Source of the DNA: Streptomyces sp. CC0208
GTDB taxonomy: Bacteria; Actinomycetota; Actinomycetes; Streptomycetales; Streptomycetaceae
Direction: 5' to 3'
DNA length: 64,000 nucleotides
Assembly: GCF_003443735.1 (NCBI RefSeq)
Contig: NZ_CP031969.1
Location: 4,030,001-4,094,000, forward strand
In this document: positions 8,461-16,523 of the stretch, in pieces
How positions within the stretch are numbered: position 1 is the stretch's first letter
Layout of the letters: the number at the start of each line of letters is the position of its first letter
Translations under genes and position numbers: made by a program
Notes under the pieces: model-generated
What the model was told of the DNA's origin: nothing
The model's input: only the letters and a program-made list of their open reading frames with translations
The model's database searches: none

Positions 8461-9387
8461 ATGCGCTCGCGATACGGAGTTCCCTTGGGAATCGCGGCGG
8501 TTGGCGCCGCCGGTCTCGTCTACTCGGCGGGTTTCGAAGCCCGTTCCTTCCGGCTGCGACGAGTGACGGTCCCCGTCCTGCCGCCCGGCATGCGCCCACT
8601 GCGGGTGCTCCAGATCTCCGACATCCACATGGTCGGCGGCCAGCGCAAGAAGCAGCGATGGCTGCGCTCACTGGCGGGCCTGCGCCCCGACTTCGTGATC
8701 AACACGGGCGACAACCTCTCGGACCCGGAGGGCGTCCCGGAGGTCCTGGACGCGCTGGGCCCGCTGATGGAGTTCCCGGGTGCGTACGTCTTCGGGTCCA
8801 ACGACTACTACGGTCCCAAGTTCCGTAACCCCGCCCGCTACCTGTACGAGAAGGCCCAGGGCCGCCACGGCCTGAACGGCAACGCCCCCGCCGTAGGTGT
8901 CATCCACAACCCGTGGGAGAACCTGCGGGACGGCTTCGACGCGGCGGGCTGGCAGAACCTCACCAACACGCGGGGCATGCTGAAGATCGAGGGCGTGTCG
9001 GTGGAGCTGACCGGCCTGGACGACCCGCACATCAAGCGGGACCGTTACGCCGAGGTGGCCGGCGGTCCGTCGGGCGCGGCGGACTTCTCAATGGGCGTCG
9101 TGCACGCACCGTACCTGCGCGTCCTGGACGCGTTCACGGCCGACGACTACCCCTTGATCCTGGCCGGCCACACCCACGGCGGCCAGCTCTGCCTCCCCTT
9201 CTACGGCGCCTTCGTCACCAACTGCGACCTGGACACCGACCGGGTGAAGGGCCTGTCCCGGCACACGGCGGAGGGCAGGACGTCGTACCTGCACGTGTCG
9301 GCGGGCTGCGGCACCAACCGCTACACGCCGGTGCGGTTCGCGTGCCCGCCGGAGGTGACGTTGCTGACGCTGGTGGGCAGGGAGTAG
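8461..9387 (+). CDS. Metallophosphoesterase
   Basis: 308 residues. Calcineurin-like phosphoesterase motifs appear in order: SDIHMVGGQ (D-x-H), NTGDNLS (GD), GSNDYYG (GN-D variant) and GHTHGGQ (GHxH). An N-terminal hydrophobic stretch (GIAAVGAAGLVYSAGF) suggests a membrane anchor. This subtype resembles YkuE/YaeI-type enzymes that may act on lipids or nucleotides at the membrane. The substrate is unknown. Confidence 0.9.
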   Translation: MRSRYGVPLGIAAVGAAGLVYSAGFEARSFRLRRVTVPVLPPGMRPLRVLQISDIHMVGGQRKKQRWLRSLAGLRPDFVINTGDNLSDPEGVPEVLDALGPLMEFPGAYVFGSNDYYGPKFRNPARYLYEKAQGRHGLNGNAPAVGVIHNPWENLRDGFDAAGWQNLTNTRGMLKIEGVSVELTGLDDPHIKRDRYAEVAGGPSGAADFSMGVVHAPYLRVLDAFTADDYPLILAGHTHGGQLCLPFYGAFVTNCDLDTDRVKGLSRHTAEGRTSYLHVSAGCGTNRYTPVRFACPPEVTLLTLVGRE

Positions 9388-9517
9388 GAGGGCCGGGGCA
9401 GAAGGCCGTGAGAGGGCGGGCCGTAAGCAGGTGGGCCGTGAGCAGGAAGCGTTGATGCGGTAACCCGCACGGCTCGCCCGTATCGCCCCTTTTGCCGGGT
9501 ATGCCTAACGTGAAGGC

Positions 9518-10303
9518 ATGACCGCGCCAATACCGAGGGACATCCCGGACCTTCCCGCCCTCCCGGGCATGCCCACCTTCCTGCCCTCGACCGTCCCCGC
9601 GACGGCGGTGGTGGCTCCCGTACGCCATCCCGTGGCCGCCGCCTACCGGGTACTGGTGGCACTGGTGGCCGCGGGGGCCGTGACCGTCGAGCTGCTCCTG
9701 GGCAGCAAGGTCCGCACCCTGAGCTATTTCTCGATCCAGAGCACGATCCTGCTGACGATGGTGCTCCTGCTGTCGGCCCGCAGAGCCTGGACCGCCCGCC
9801 GCCCCCTCCCGTCCGCGCTGACGGGCGCGGCCCTGCTCTACGTCACGATCACGGCCCTGGTGCACCACGTACTGCTGGCGAACGCGGCGAGCCCGTTCCT
9901 CCTGACCGGCGAGGCTGCGCACCCGACGGGCTGGCACGCCGTGACCGCCCACCTCCTGGACACGGCGATCCCCGCGGCGGCCCTGGCCGACTGGCTCCTG
10001 CTCACACCCCCCGGCCGCCTGCACCTGCGCCAGGCGGCGACGTGGCTGCTCTACCCGCTGGCGTACCTGCTGTTCTCCTTCACCCGAGGCGAACTGATCC
10101 CACCGGGCACACCGGCCCGCTACCTCTACCCCTTCCTGGACGTCGACCTCCACGGCTACAAGAACGTCCTCGGCAACGCCCTCCTCCTCGGCCTCTCCTT
10201 CTACGCCCTCGCGATCCTCCTGGTCGCCCTCGACCACGCCCGCCCGAACCCCACCCGCCACCGCGCCAAAACCGGATTTCGTCTCCAGCCACCGGTGGGC
10301 TAA
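9518..10303 (+). CDS. Pr6Pr family six-helix membrane protein
   Basis: 261 residues with about six membrane helices. The pattern of FSIQSTILLTMVLLLSA, ALVHHVLL, WLLYPLAYLLFSFTRG and YPFLDVDLHGYKNVL matches the Pr6Pr (FAR-17a/AIG1-related) family of bacterial integral membrane proteins. Function is unknown. The gene stops 34 bp before the tRNA-Pro gene. Confidence 0.85.
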   Translation: MTAPIPRDIPDLPALPGMPTFLPSTVPATAVVAPVRHPVAAAYRVLVALVAAGAVTVELLLGSKVRTLSYFSIQSTILLTMVLLLSARRAWTARRPLPSALTGAALLYVTITALVHHVLLANAASPFLLTGEAAHPTGWHAVTAHLLDTAIPAAALADWLLLTPPGRLHLRQAATWLLYPLAYLLFSFTRGELIPPGTPARYLYPFLDVDLHGYKNVLGNALLLGLSFYALAILLVALDHARPNPTRHRAKTGFRLQPPVG

Positions 10304-10337
10304 AGTAAACGACGTCGCAGCGACGAGCAGCGACGAT

Positions 10338-10411
10338 CGGGGTGTAGCGCAGCTTGGCAGCGCGCTTCGTTCGGGACGAAGAGGTCGTGGGTTCAAATCC
10401 CGCCACCCCGA
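10338..10411 (+). tRNA. tRNA-Pro (anticodon CGG)
   Basis: A 74-nt cloverleaf. The acceptor CGGGGTG pairs with CACCCCG, with A as discriminator. The anticodon stem CTTCG/CGAAG encloses loop TTCGGGA, giving anticodon CGG. The T arm contains GTGGG TTCAAAT CCCGC. No CCA is encoded. The 3' part (from 10370) is duplicated at 30896 and is the integration site of the following element; the gene stays intact. Confidence 0.95.
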
Positions 10412-10414
10412 CAG
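10370..10414 (+). other. attL: 45-bp core identical to attR
   Basis: The 45 bp from the anticodon loop of tRNA-Pro through ACAG after its 3' end are repeated without mismatch at 30896-30940. Integration at a tRNA 3' end is the normal mode for AICEs with tyrosine integrases. Confidence 0.95.
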
Positions 10415-10422
10415 AGAAACAC

Positions 10423-10489
10423 CAGTTCAGGGCCGATGCTGAGAGATCAGCATCGGCCCTGAACTGTTCTCCAGAGGCTCTCTGGAGAA
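10423..10489. terminator. Double hairpin: replacement tRNA terminator and integrase terminator
   Basis: A perfect 20-bp stem (10423-10442 with 10447-10466, loop GAGA) follows the tRNA directly. A second 10-bp stem TTCTCCAGAG (10467-10476) with 10480-10489 follows immediately. They sit between the tRNA and the convergent integrase gene. The octamer CTGGAGAA occurs at 10482 and again about 11 bp later, so integrase arm sites could overlap. Confidence 0.85.
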
Positions 10490-10531
10490 ATCCTGGAGAA
10501 GATCTTGGAAAATCGTCTCCAGACCAGTGCC

Positions 10532-12040
10532 CTACCCGCGAGCCCTCAGCAGCGCATCCAGAACAGCCACAGGCGAGCCGGGGCTCATCGCCCGGCGCGC
10601 GTCCAACGCCTCCTCCCACATTCCAGTGAGCGCGGTCATCAGCGCCTGCCGCATGCCAGCTGTAATGTGGTCATAGCGGGACTGCACTGAGCCGTCCTCG
10701 TGCCCCATGCGTTCGTCCATCAGCTTCGGCGGGGTCCCGACCTCTCTCATCAGGGTCTTGTGCGTATGGCGCAGCCCGTGCGGCGTCAGCCCCGGAGCGA
10801 TCGGCACCCAGCACGCCTCAGCCCGCTTGGAGGCCCCTCGCCCACGTGCCGGAATCCCGGGCCACGGCTCAGCAACCACCGGCACAGGGTGCTCTTCTTG
10901 ATTGCCGCGTCCGGGGTACCGTCCCGTGGCGGCAGGTCGAAAGAGCCAGGTGGCGAAGCCCGAGCGTCGCCAGTGTGCGGCCAGCTCGCCCGCTCCCCCA
11001 TTACGGACGTACCCGAGATCGGTGATGGCCTCCAGCACCTTCAGGCGAGTCGGCTCCGCCACAGCGCCAGGGCGGTTGAGGACGTTGGAGACCGTGCCTG
11101 TCGAGACGCCGGCGCGGCGAGCGACGTCGACCAGCTTTGCCCCCGGACGGCTCACAGAGCCATTGGCAGCGCCGTGACCACGGAAGACGTAGGTCAGTCC
11201 GTGGCACTCACAGGGCTTCGGTTTCGTCCGGGCGATGTGGCCCGCAACCAGTGCGGCGAGGAAATCCGGAGCATCAATGTCACGGTAGGAGTCGTCCTTG
11301 GGCGGGCAACGGTGCAGTTCGCCGGTATCCAGCTCGTAGAGCTGCCACTCAACGCGAATGCTCTTCGGTCGGACGAACTCGGTCTCAAGGCCAACGATTT
11401 CGCCCCAACGCATGCCTGTGTAGCCCTTGAGGACTCCACCAACGAACTCATCGTCTCGGCCGGACAGCAGCGCCATCCGCTCGGCGAGCAGCAGAATGCC
11501 GAGCGCCGTGGTGACCGCCTTCTCCGGGCCACGGTTGCGGGAACGGCCGGCGCGCTTCCCTCGTCCGCGCCGCTTGGTTGCCGGGTTGGAATCGCGCAGT
11601 CCCTCGTCAACGGCGTCGGCAAGGATCAGGTGCAGTGTCGCCCGCCATGTCTTGACGCTGGTAGCCGCGTAGGGGACGGCGCGTTCGCGCTTCTCCCAAG
11701 CGGCAATGTCGGTGCTCAGGATGTCGGCGATGGCGAAATCTTCGAACGCTGGGAGCAAGTGCTCTTCGATGTGGCGCCGGTAGTTCTGCATGGTGGACGC
11801 TGCCAAGTCCTGCGCGGCATACCAGCGGTTCACATACGCACTGAAAGTGATCTGCTCAGGTGGTGCCTTCTTCGTTCCGGCCAACAGCTTCGCTTCTTCG
11901 GCATCCGCCGCCTTCTTTGCCGCTGCCCTGGTCCGAAAGCGAATGGCGTCACCATCTGCATCGCGCACCGTGGCGTACTTGCCGGGCGCGAGCTTGTATC
12001 GGCCGCGCCAGTAGTTACCGAGGTTCTCGGCATAACCCAA
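10532..12040 (-). CDS. int: Tyrosine integrase with inserted LacI-type HTH
   Basis: 502 residues from a TTG at 12040 preceded by GGAGAG; an ATG at 12094 in frame is the alternative. It has an N-terminal AP2/arm-binding-like region (YWRGRYKLAPGKY), a SAM-like core-binding domain (~75-150), and a catalytic domain with TGMRWGE (Arg, ~210), HGLRHTH (HxxR, ~418) and MGHEDGSVQSRYDH (H and Tyr nucleophile). Between the first Arg and the HxxR box (~300-355) lies a LacI-type helix-turn-helix, VDVARRAGVSTGTVSNVLNR. It catalyses site-specific integration and excision at attB in tRNA-Pro. It lies just downstream of xis on the same strand. Confidence 0.92.
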   Translation of the reverse strand: MGYAENLGNYWRGRYKLAPGKYATVRDADGDAIRFRTRAAAKKAADAEEAKLLAGTKKAPPEQITFSAYVNRWYAAQDLAASTMQNYRRHIEEHLLPAFEDFAIADILSTDIAAWEKRERAVPYAATSVKTWRATLHLILADAVDEGLRDSNPATKRRGRGKRAGRSRNRGPEKAVTTALGILLLAERMALLSGRDDEFVGGVLKGYTGMRWGEIVGLETEFVRPKSIRVEWQLYELDTGELHRCPPKDDSYRDIDAPDFLAALVAGHIARTKPKPCECHGLTYVFRGHGAANGSVSRPGAKLVDVARRAGVSTGTVSNVLNRPGAVAEPTRLKVLEAITDLGYVRNGGAGELAAHWRRSGFATWLFRPAATGRYPGRGNQEEHPVPVVAEPWPGIPARGRGASKRAEACWVPIAPGLTPHGLRHTHKTLMREVGTPPKLMDERMGHEDGSVQSRYDHITAGMRQALMTALTGMWEEALDARRAMSPGSPVAVLDALLRARG

Positions 12041-12098
12041 CTTGCTCTCCCTACAGATGGGTGTGCCGCCCGACTGCGGAACCAGGCGGCACACGGAA

Positions 12099-12437
12099 TC
12101 AGGCTGCGGTGGACTGCGATTGGCTGTACCGCGCCCTACGGGGGGTCCTAGCCTTCAGGGAGGTGACGGGCACCGGCGTTGTGGCCGTCCGGCGGCGCGG
12201 CGCTCGTGGGGCAGGTACGGCAGTGCCGACGCTTTCGGTGGGGCGGCGCTCGAAGATGCGCATGATCTCTGCAACGTGCTCAACCGTGAACCGGTAGCTG
12301 CCTCCGGGCTTGGTGAAGGGAATGCGTCCCCTGCGGGCCTGTTCCTTCACCCACCACTCGGAGCAACGCAGAGCTTGGGCAACATCCGCAGCGGAGTAGA
12401 GCTGAGGCAAGTCAGTGATCTGCTGACGCACTTTCAT
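12099..12437 (-). CDS. xis: Excisionase-like MerR/HTH-17 protein (Xis)
   Basis: 112 residues from the ATG at 12437 (GAGGAG just upstream; an alternative ATG is at 12455). It has a winged-helix segment YSAADVAQALRCSEWWVKEQARRGRIPFTKPGGSYRFT (shown in two blocks here), the helix_turn_helix_17 type used by AICE excisionases. A basic Pro/Thr-rich tail follows. It should bind near att sites and bias the integrase toward excision. It ends 58 bp before the integrase start, so the two are probably co-transcribed. Confidence 0.82.
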   Translation of the reverse strand: MKVRQQITDLPQLYSAADVAQALRCSEWWVKEQARRGRIPFTKPGGSYRFTVEHVAEIMRIFERRPTESVGTAVPAPRAPRRRTATTPVPVTSLKARTPRRARYSQSQSTAA

Positions 12438-12497
12438 GTCTCCTCTTGGACTCATATCGGGGGTTCCGACGCTGGACCTGTCCGAGGTGCGAATTTC

Positions 12498-12707
12498 TGC
12501 GTCACCCACGTCATCTGCGTCATTCAGGCGGCTGACCTGCGGGTATGGGGTGACGCAGGGCGTTGGGGGTGCGTCATCGGTGACGCAGTCGGTGCGTCAC
12601 CGATGACGCAGATGACGCAAGGTGACGCAGACTTCGGCCGTCTGCGTCACCCCCTGTCTGCGCAGGTCACCCGCCGTTTTCCGGGCTGTGGTGACGCAGG
12701 TGACGCA
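12498..12707. repeat. Iteron-like array of TGACGCA heptamers (candidate origin or operator)
   Basis: Twelve exact copies of TGACGCA in either orientation start at 12498, 12516, 12551, 12570, 12581, 12593, 12604, 12613, 12623, 12643, 12692 and 12701. Many are spaced 9-12 bp, close to one helical turn. Several extend to GTGACGCAGG. The array lies between the rep genes and xis-int. It could be the replication origin bound by the replicase, or a cooperative operator controlling xis-int. No coding sequence spans 12438-12886. Confidence 0.8.
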
Positions 12708-12824
12708 GCGTTCCCCTACTTAGGAAAAAAAGGGGGGTGTCTGTGGTGGTGCGGCGCGGCTCAGGACAGGAAGAAGGAGCCGCTACGCGGCACGACTTGC
12801 GCAGGGCGGCGGCCGCCGCCGAAC

Positions 12825-12864
12825 AGCAAGAAGAGCACGCCCGGCCGGTGGTGCTCTTCTTGCT
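12825..12864. terminator. Terminator downstream of the replication genes
   Basis: A perfect 14-bp stem, AGCAAGAAGAGCAC (12825-12838) with 12851-12864, and a 12-nt loop. It begins 22 bp past the stop of the leftward helicase-like gene and insulates the iteron/xis-int region. Confidence 0.85.
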
Positions 12865-12886
12865 TGTGCGAGCGGCAGGGAGGCCG

Positions 12887-14362
12887 CTAGAACGCCGGTT
12901 GCTGCTCGTGCGGGGGCGCTGCCACCAGCCGGGTCATTTCGAGGTAGCGGCCCTCTTTGGTGCGCCCGGAGTCGATGAGGACGCCCCGGGCCGCGAGGGT
13001 CGGCTGAAGCCGCTTCAGACGGTCGGAGAGGACTTTGCCGGTGGTGGGCCACCCCTTGGGCAGCGGACGGCAGTCCTCGCCGCTGTAGAGGCGGGAAAGG
13101 CAGTGCAGCCACTCCGTGGACGTCATCTGCTGCTCCGCCCCCGGTTCCAGTTCGGCGGCATGCTGCAGGACGGTCTGCGCGAGCAGGTCGCCCTCTATGA
13201 CGTCGTCGTTGAGGTCATCGAGACTGGCCCGGTACGCGGCGAGCGCCCCGAGCCCGGTGGCCGCGTCAAGTTGGGCGCACAGGTGCGCGAAGTCGGCCAT
13301 GCGCAGGTCGGTGGGGGTCTCCGCCTGCGCCGCGCGGACCTTGACCGTGAGGTCCAGGAGCGAGCCGAGGACGACGGGCAGCACGTCCGCGTACTCGGTC
13401 CACAGCTCATCCTCGGTGCGCCGCACCCGCGGGCGTTCCAGGCGCAGCGGCAGGAGCCGTTCGGCGAGGTCGGGGCGGATGACGCCGACGTCGATACCGG
13501 TCAGGAGCAGGGGGCGGCGGTAGCCGACGCGGAAGACGTCCCCGTCGGTGAACAGCGCGCGTTTGACGTTCTCGGCTCCGGTGACTATGCAGCACATGGC
13601 GTCCGACAGGTCCGGGGTCATGTGGGAGAGGTTGTCCAGGGCGGTGACCCATCCGGCCGCGACCGCCGCGATCAGGTTCTCTTCATCCTTCGGCGCCCGG
13701 CGCAGGTCGCCGCTCATGCCCTCGATGATCCGCACGAGCATGCGGCCCCCGGTGGACTTGCCCGCGCCCTGTGGGCCGGTGAGGAAGGGGGCGGGGACGG
13801 GCACGGACGGTCCGAGGCAGCCGATGAGCCAGGCGATGGCCAGGCATTCGGTTTCCGCGTTGGCGAAGTTGCATAGCCGCATCAGCAGGTCGATGCCTTT
13901 GCCGTTGGTGTCTTTGGCCGGTAGGGGCAGTTCGCCGGTGAGCTGGGTGCGCCGCCAGCTCACCTCGCGCGGGTCGGGGACGGTGATGTCCCAGCCGGTG
14001 GGGTGGATGCGGACGGACTGTCCGTCGTTGCGCCCGAGGTCCAGCCACGTGGCCCCGTCGTATCCGGGTGCGACGCGGATGTGGACTGGCTGTACGTCCT
14101 CGGTCAGTGCGAGGGCTTCGATCAAGTCCAACGCCTCCTTGAGCGCGGTCCCGTTGAACACGCCGACCCCGTCTTTGAACAGGCCGACCATGAGTTCTTG
14201 GCGGTGGCTGCCGGTGGTGCCCTGGGAGCGGATGGGGCGGGCCACGGGGTGGCCGTTCTTCTGCGCGTAGACGGTGCCGTCGGCGGTGCGGAAGTAGCGG
14301 AAGTGGGATTGTGCGTAGTCGGTGATGACCTGGCGGGCCGGGTTCTTCTCGTCGTCGGACAT
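12887..14362 (-). CDS. Replication ATPase/helicase-like protein of the AICE
   Basis: 491 residues. The Walker A is GPQGAGKST (~170-178), followed by RAPKDEENLIAAVAAGWVTALDNLSHMTPDLSDAMC, which includes a Walker B-like ALDNLS, and an arginine-rich ERPRVRR. This is the layout of ATPases that follow Prim-Pol domains in AICE replicases (D5/SF3-like). It starts 2 bp after the stop of the Prim-Pol gene, so the two are coupled and probably work together as primase and helicase on excised circular DNA. Confidence 0.8.
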   Translation of the reverse strand: MSDDEKNPARQVITDYAQSHFRYFRTADGTVYAQKNGHPVARPIRSQGTTGSHRQELMVGLFKDGVGVFNGTALKEALDLIEALALTEDVQPVHIRVAPGYDGATWLDLGRNDGQSVRIHPTGWDITVPDPREVSWRRTQLTGELPLPAKDTNGKGIDLLMRLCNFANAETECLAIAWLIGCLGPSVPVPAPFLTGPQGAGKSTGGRMLVRIIEGMSGDLRRAPKDEENLIAAVAAGWVTALDNLSHMTPDLSDAMCCIVTGAENVKRALFTDGDVFRVGYRRPLLLTGIDVGVIRPDLAERLLPLRLERPRVRRTEDELWTEYADVLPVVLGSLLDLTVKVRAAQAETPTDLRMADFAHLCAQLDAATGLGALAAYRASLDDLNDDVIEGDLLAQTVLQHAAELEPGAEQQMTSTEWLHCLSRLYSGEDCRPLPKGWPTTGKVLSDRLKRLQPTLAARGVLIDSGRTKEGRYLEMTRLVAAPPHEQQPAF

Positions 14363-14364
14363 GC

Positions 14365-15243
14365 CTAGAGTCCCACCCTGGTGCGGGCGTTGGTCCACGC
14401 GTCGGTGCAGTGCCGCGCCGTTTCGCCCTTGGCCTGCGCGGCGGTGAACAGCCGCGCGATATGGGTGTCGGTGAGGCAGCCGCACCCGCCGTGCGTGGAC
14501 AGTACGGCGAGGAAGGTGCGGTAGACCGTGGCGTGGACCGCGCTGCGGGCCTCGGTGATGCGCTGCTCCGCCATGGCGATGCCACGCTCCAGATAGGCGG
14601 GGGTTCGGTGTCGGCACTCCCCCTGTCCACCCCTGAGAGGCGCTGTGAGCGTCTGTGGCGCCCTGCGGGCAGGAGCGGGCTCCTTTACTGCCAGTGCACG
14701 CACAGCGTCCGGGAGAGGGGCGATGGCGCCGGTGCCGTGCCCGAGCCAACGGGCGTACGCCATAAGGGACTTGATGTCCACGCCGGGCCGGACGCCGTTC
14801 ACGGACTGCATCACGCCCTGGTAGATCCAGTGCTCACCGCGCGTCGTCGGCACGGTCCGGGTCTCGGGCAGCGTCGCGCGGGCCCACGTGATGGCTTCCG
14901 CGTTGTCGAGATCCAGAATGGTCGATCCGGCGCCGCCGGGGTGGTAGGCGACGGCCGCTGCCTCGCGCCATGCCCACGCCCATTCGCGGGAGCGTAGGAC
15001 GGCGGGGTCGGTGTCGGCGGCGGCCCATCCGTGGCACGGGTGGGGGCAGGCGCAGGGCCCGGGGGTTTTCATGTTCGGGCGACCGCCGCAAGCGTTGCGG
15101 GAGCACGCGCGGCAGTTACCGAAGGGCACCTTGCCTGCCCGCAGGGGCAGGGGAGGCAGACCGGCCGCCGCGAGGTGAAGCGCGGTGCGCAGATGGCTGT
15201 TGACGGTGTCCAGTACTGGCCGGGTGTCGGTGGGTTGAGTCAT
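14365..15243 (-). CDS. Bifunctional DNA primase/polymerase (Prim-Pol)
   Basis: 292 residues. The N-terminal half matches the archaeo-eukaryotic Prim-Pol fold: LPLRAGKVP, a cysteine cluster CRACSRNACGG and CACPHPCHGW, then the acidic strand STILDLDN (catalytic aspartates), TTRGEHWIYQG and PGVDIKS. This combination occurs in AICE and plasmid replicases of the RepPP type. The C-terminal third appears helical and may bind DNA. In most relatives the helicase is fused; here it is a separate gene 2 bp downstream. Confidence 0.85.
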   Translation of the reverse strand: MTQPTDTRPVLDTVNSHLRTALHLAAAGLPPLPLRAGKVPFGNCRACSRNACGGRPNMKTPGPCACPHPCHGWAAADTDPAVLRSREWAWAWREAAAVAYHPGGAGSTILDLDNAEAITWARATLPETRTVPTTRGEHWIYQGVMQSVNGVRPGVDIKSLMAYARWLGHGTGAIAPLPDAVRALAVKEPAPARRAPQTLTAPLRGGQGECRHRTPAYLERGIAMAEQRITEARSAVHATVYRTFLAVLSTHGGCGCLTDTHIARLFTAAQAKGETARHCTDAWTNARTRVGL

Positions 15244-15284
15244 GCTGGGTGGTCTCCAGTTCCTTGGTAGGTGACTGGCTGGAC

Positions 15285-15324
15285 AAGGGCGGCCCCGGAC
15301 TTTGCCGAGACGGGGGCCGCCCTT
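15285..15324. terminator. Terminator hairpin downstream of the AICE NUDIX gene
   Basis: AAGGGCGGCCCC (15285-15296) pairs perfectly with 15313-15324 around a 16-nt loop. It follows the leftward NUDIX stop at 15332 and precedes the Prim-Pol gene, separating the two transcription units. Confidence 0.8.
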
Positions 15325-15331
15325 GGCGTAG

Positions 15332-15769
15332 CTAGAAGGGGGCGTTGTGCCGGCCCTGCGCGGCGGCCACGATCTCGCTGTGGTCGAAGGCGAGGTGGCC
15401 GGTGTCGTGGAGGGGCTTCCAGCAGATGGCGGCGGCGTCGTCTTGGGCCTGCGCGGTGGTGTCGGCGGGGACGCTCACCAGGTAGGCGGCGGTGACGTAC
15501 CGGCCGCGCGGGTCACGGTCGGGGGTGTCGTAAATGCCGATGAGGGTCAGGTCGTCGGGGTCGACGTGGACGCCGGTCTCTTCCAGCAGTTCGCGTGCGG
15601 CGGCGGTGCGGGAGGTCTCGCCGGGGTCGACGTGTCCGCCGGGCAGGGCGAGCCGTCCCTTGTGCGGCGGCCATCCCCGCTCGATGAGCAGGACGGCGCC
15701 GTCGCGGGCGCACACCACGTCGGCGGTGAGACGGATGATCTCGGGGGTCGTGTCTTCTTCGGTGCTCAC
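15332..15769 (-). CDS. NUDIX hydrolase of the AICE, candidate Pif-like transfer-immunity factor
   Basis: 145 residues from a GTG at 15769 with AAAGGGA upstream. A full NUDIX box GGHVDPGETSRTAAARELLEETGV is present (G-x5-E-x7-REUxEExGU). In pSAM2 the pif gene, which blocks redundant transfer between cells that both carry the element, encodes a NUDIX protein. NUDIX genes are common in AICE backbones. Assigning that role here is inference from context. It lies between the replication and transfer modules. Confidence 0.85.
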   Translation of the reverse strand: MSTEEDTTPEIIRLTADVVCARDGAVLLIERGWPPHKGRLALPGGHVDPGETSRTAAARELLEETGVHVDPDDLTLIGIYDTPDRDPRGRYVTAAYLVSVPADTTAQAQDDAAAICWKPLHDTGHLAFDHSEIVAAAQGRHNAPF

Positions 15770-15792
15770 AGTGGATTCCCTTTCTGGGCTGG

Positions 15793-16287
15793 TCAGTGCT
15801 GGTTGTTGGTCTTGGCCCACACGCCTCGGGTGGTGGTGTGGGTGTGGTGTTGTTCCTGGCGGACCGGCCCGCTGTAGTGGTGGTGGTGCTCATCCGGTGC
15901 GGCTTCGGCGACGCGACTGAAGAGGCGGGCGAGGGCGAGGACGGGCACGGCGACAGCGGCCGGGGCGGCGCAGATCATGCCGATGACGGTCGGGTCTGCC
16001 TGCCGGGAGGCGATGAGGACGCCGATGGCGATCAGGCCGGGCGGGACGGTGGCCAGTCCGGCGGTGAGCATGAGGCGGGAGGCGTCCACGGCCCGCTGGG
16101 ACATCGGCGGCACGCCCGGCTGGGCGACGGGGGGTGTGTCGCCGTGGGCGGGCAGGGGGCAGGTGTCGCGGTAGGAGGTCGGCACGGTAGGGGCGGGCCG
16201 GTAGGCGTCGGCGATGATCCGACGTGCCTCAACGGCGGCCTGGTCGTCGCTCATCGCCACGGCGGGCCCAGTGGTCTCGGAGTGCAT
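15793..16287 (-). CDS. AICE membrane protein with His-rich C-terminus
   Basis: 164 residues. Two hydrophobic helices (~70-92 and ~100-122; LMLTAGLATVPPGLIAIGVLI and MICAAPAAVAVPVLALARLF) are followed by a polar tail with HHHHYSGP and QHHTHTTTRG. It resembles small membrane proteins encoded near traB in Streptomyces elements (DUF6251-like, recalled by eye). A role in intramycelial spread is possible but not shown. It ends 23 bp before the NUDIX start. Confidence 0.65.
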   Translation of the reverse strand: MHSETTGPAVAMSDDQAAVEARRIIADAYRPAPTVPTSYRDTCPLPAHGDTPPVAQPGVPPMSQRAVDASRLMLTAGLATVPPGLIAIGVLIASRQADPTVIGMICAAPAAVAVPVLALARLFSRVAEAAPDEHHHHYSGPVRQEQHHTHTTTRGVWAKTNNQH

Positions 16288-16375
16288 GCGGCTTCCCTTC
16301 CGGGGGTCGGTGGCGCGGGTGGGCGATGCCCTGAAACGGGCGCTGAGAGGGGTGGGGTAGGGGACCCTGCGGCCC

Positions 16376-16514
16376 CCTTTACCGGCCTTACCTTGCAGGT
16401 CAGGGCCCTCTACCGGCCCCTCTACCGGGGTAAGGAGCCCCCTCTACTCCGGGCCGCCCACGGATGACCGCGAGCGGCGGCGCGGAGGGGGTCTTGAGAG
16501 GGCCGGGGTAGAGG
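16376..16514. repeat. CCTCTACCGG repeat cluster, candidate clt (TraB recognition) locus
   Basis: Direct decamers CCTTTACCGG (16376-16385), CCTCTACCGG (16407-16416) and CCTCTACCGG (16419-16428) are joined by a variant CCTCTACTCCGG from 16441 and an inverted CCGGGGTAGAGG at 16503-16514. The cluster lies in the 236-bp non-coding gap right after traB. TraB-type pumps recognise short repeats (TRS) in a cis-acting clt locus through a C-terminal winged helix. Assignment is inference from position and repetition. Confidence 0.55.
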
Positions 16515-16523
16515 CGGGGGGCT

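Noticed and set aside
10301..10337. Promoter for tRNA-Pro (TAAAGT at 10301 with a weak -35)
   Set aside because: The -10 matches only 4 of 6 and the -35 only 2 of 6 consensus bases, so it was not listed as a feature.
12498..12707. CRISPR array
   Set aside because: The repeats are 7 bp, in both orientations and irregularly spaced, with no cas genes; they are iteron-like.
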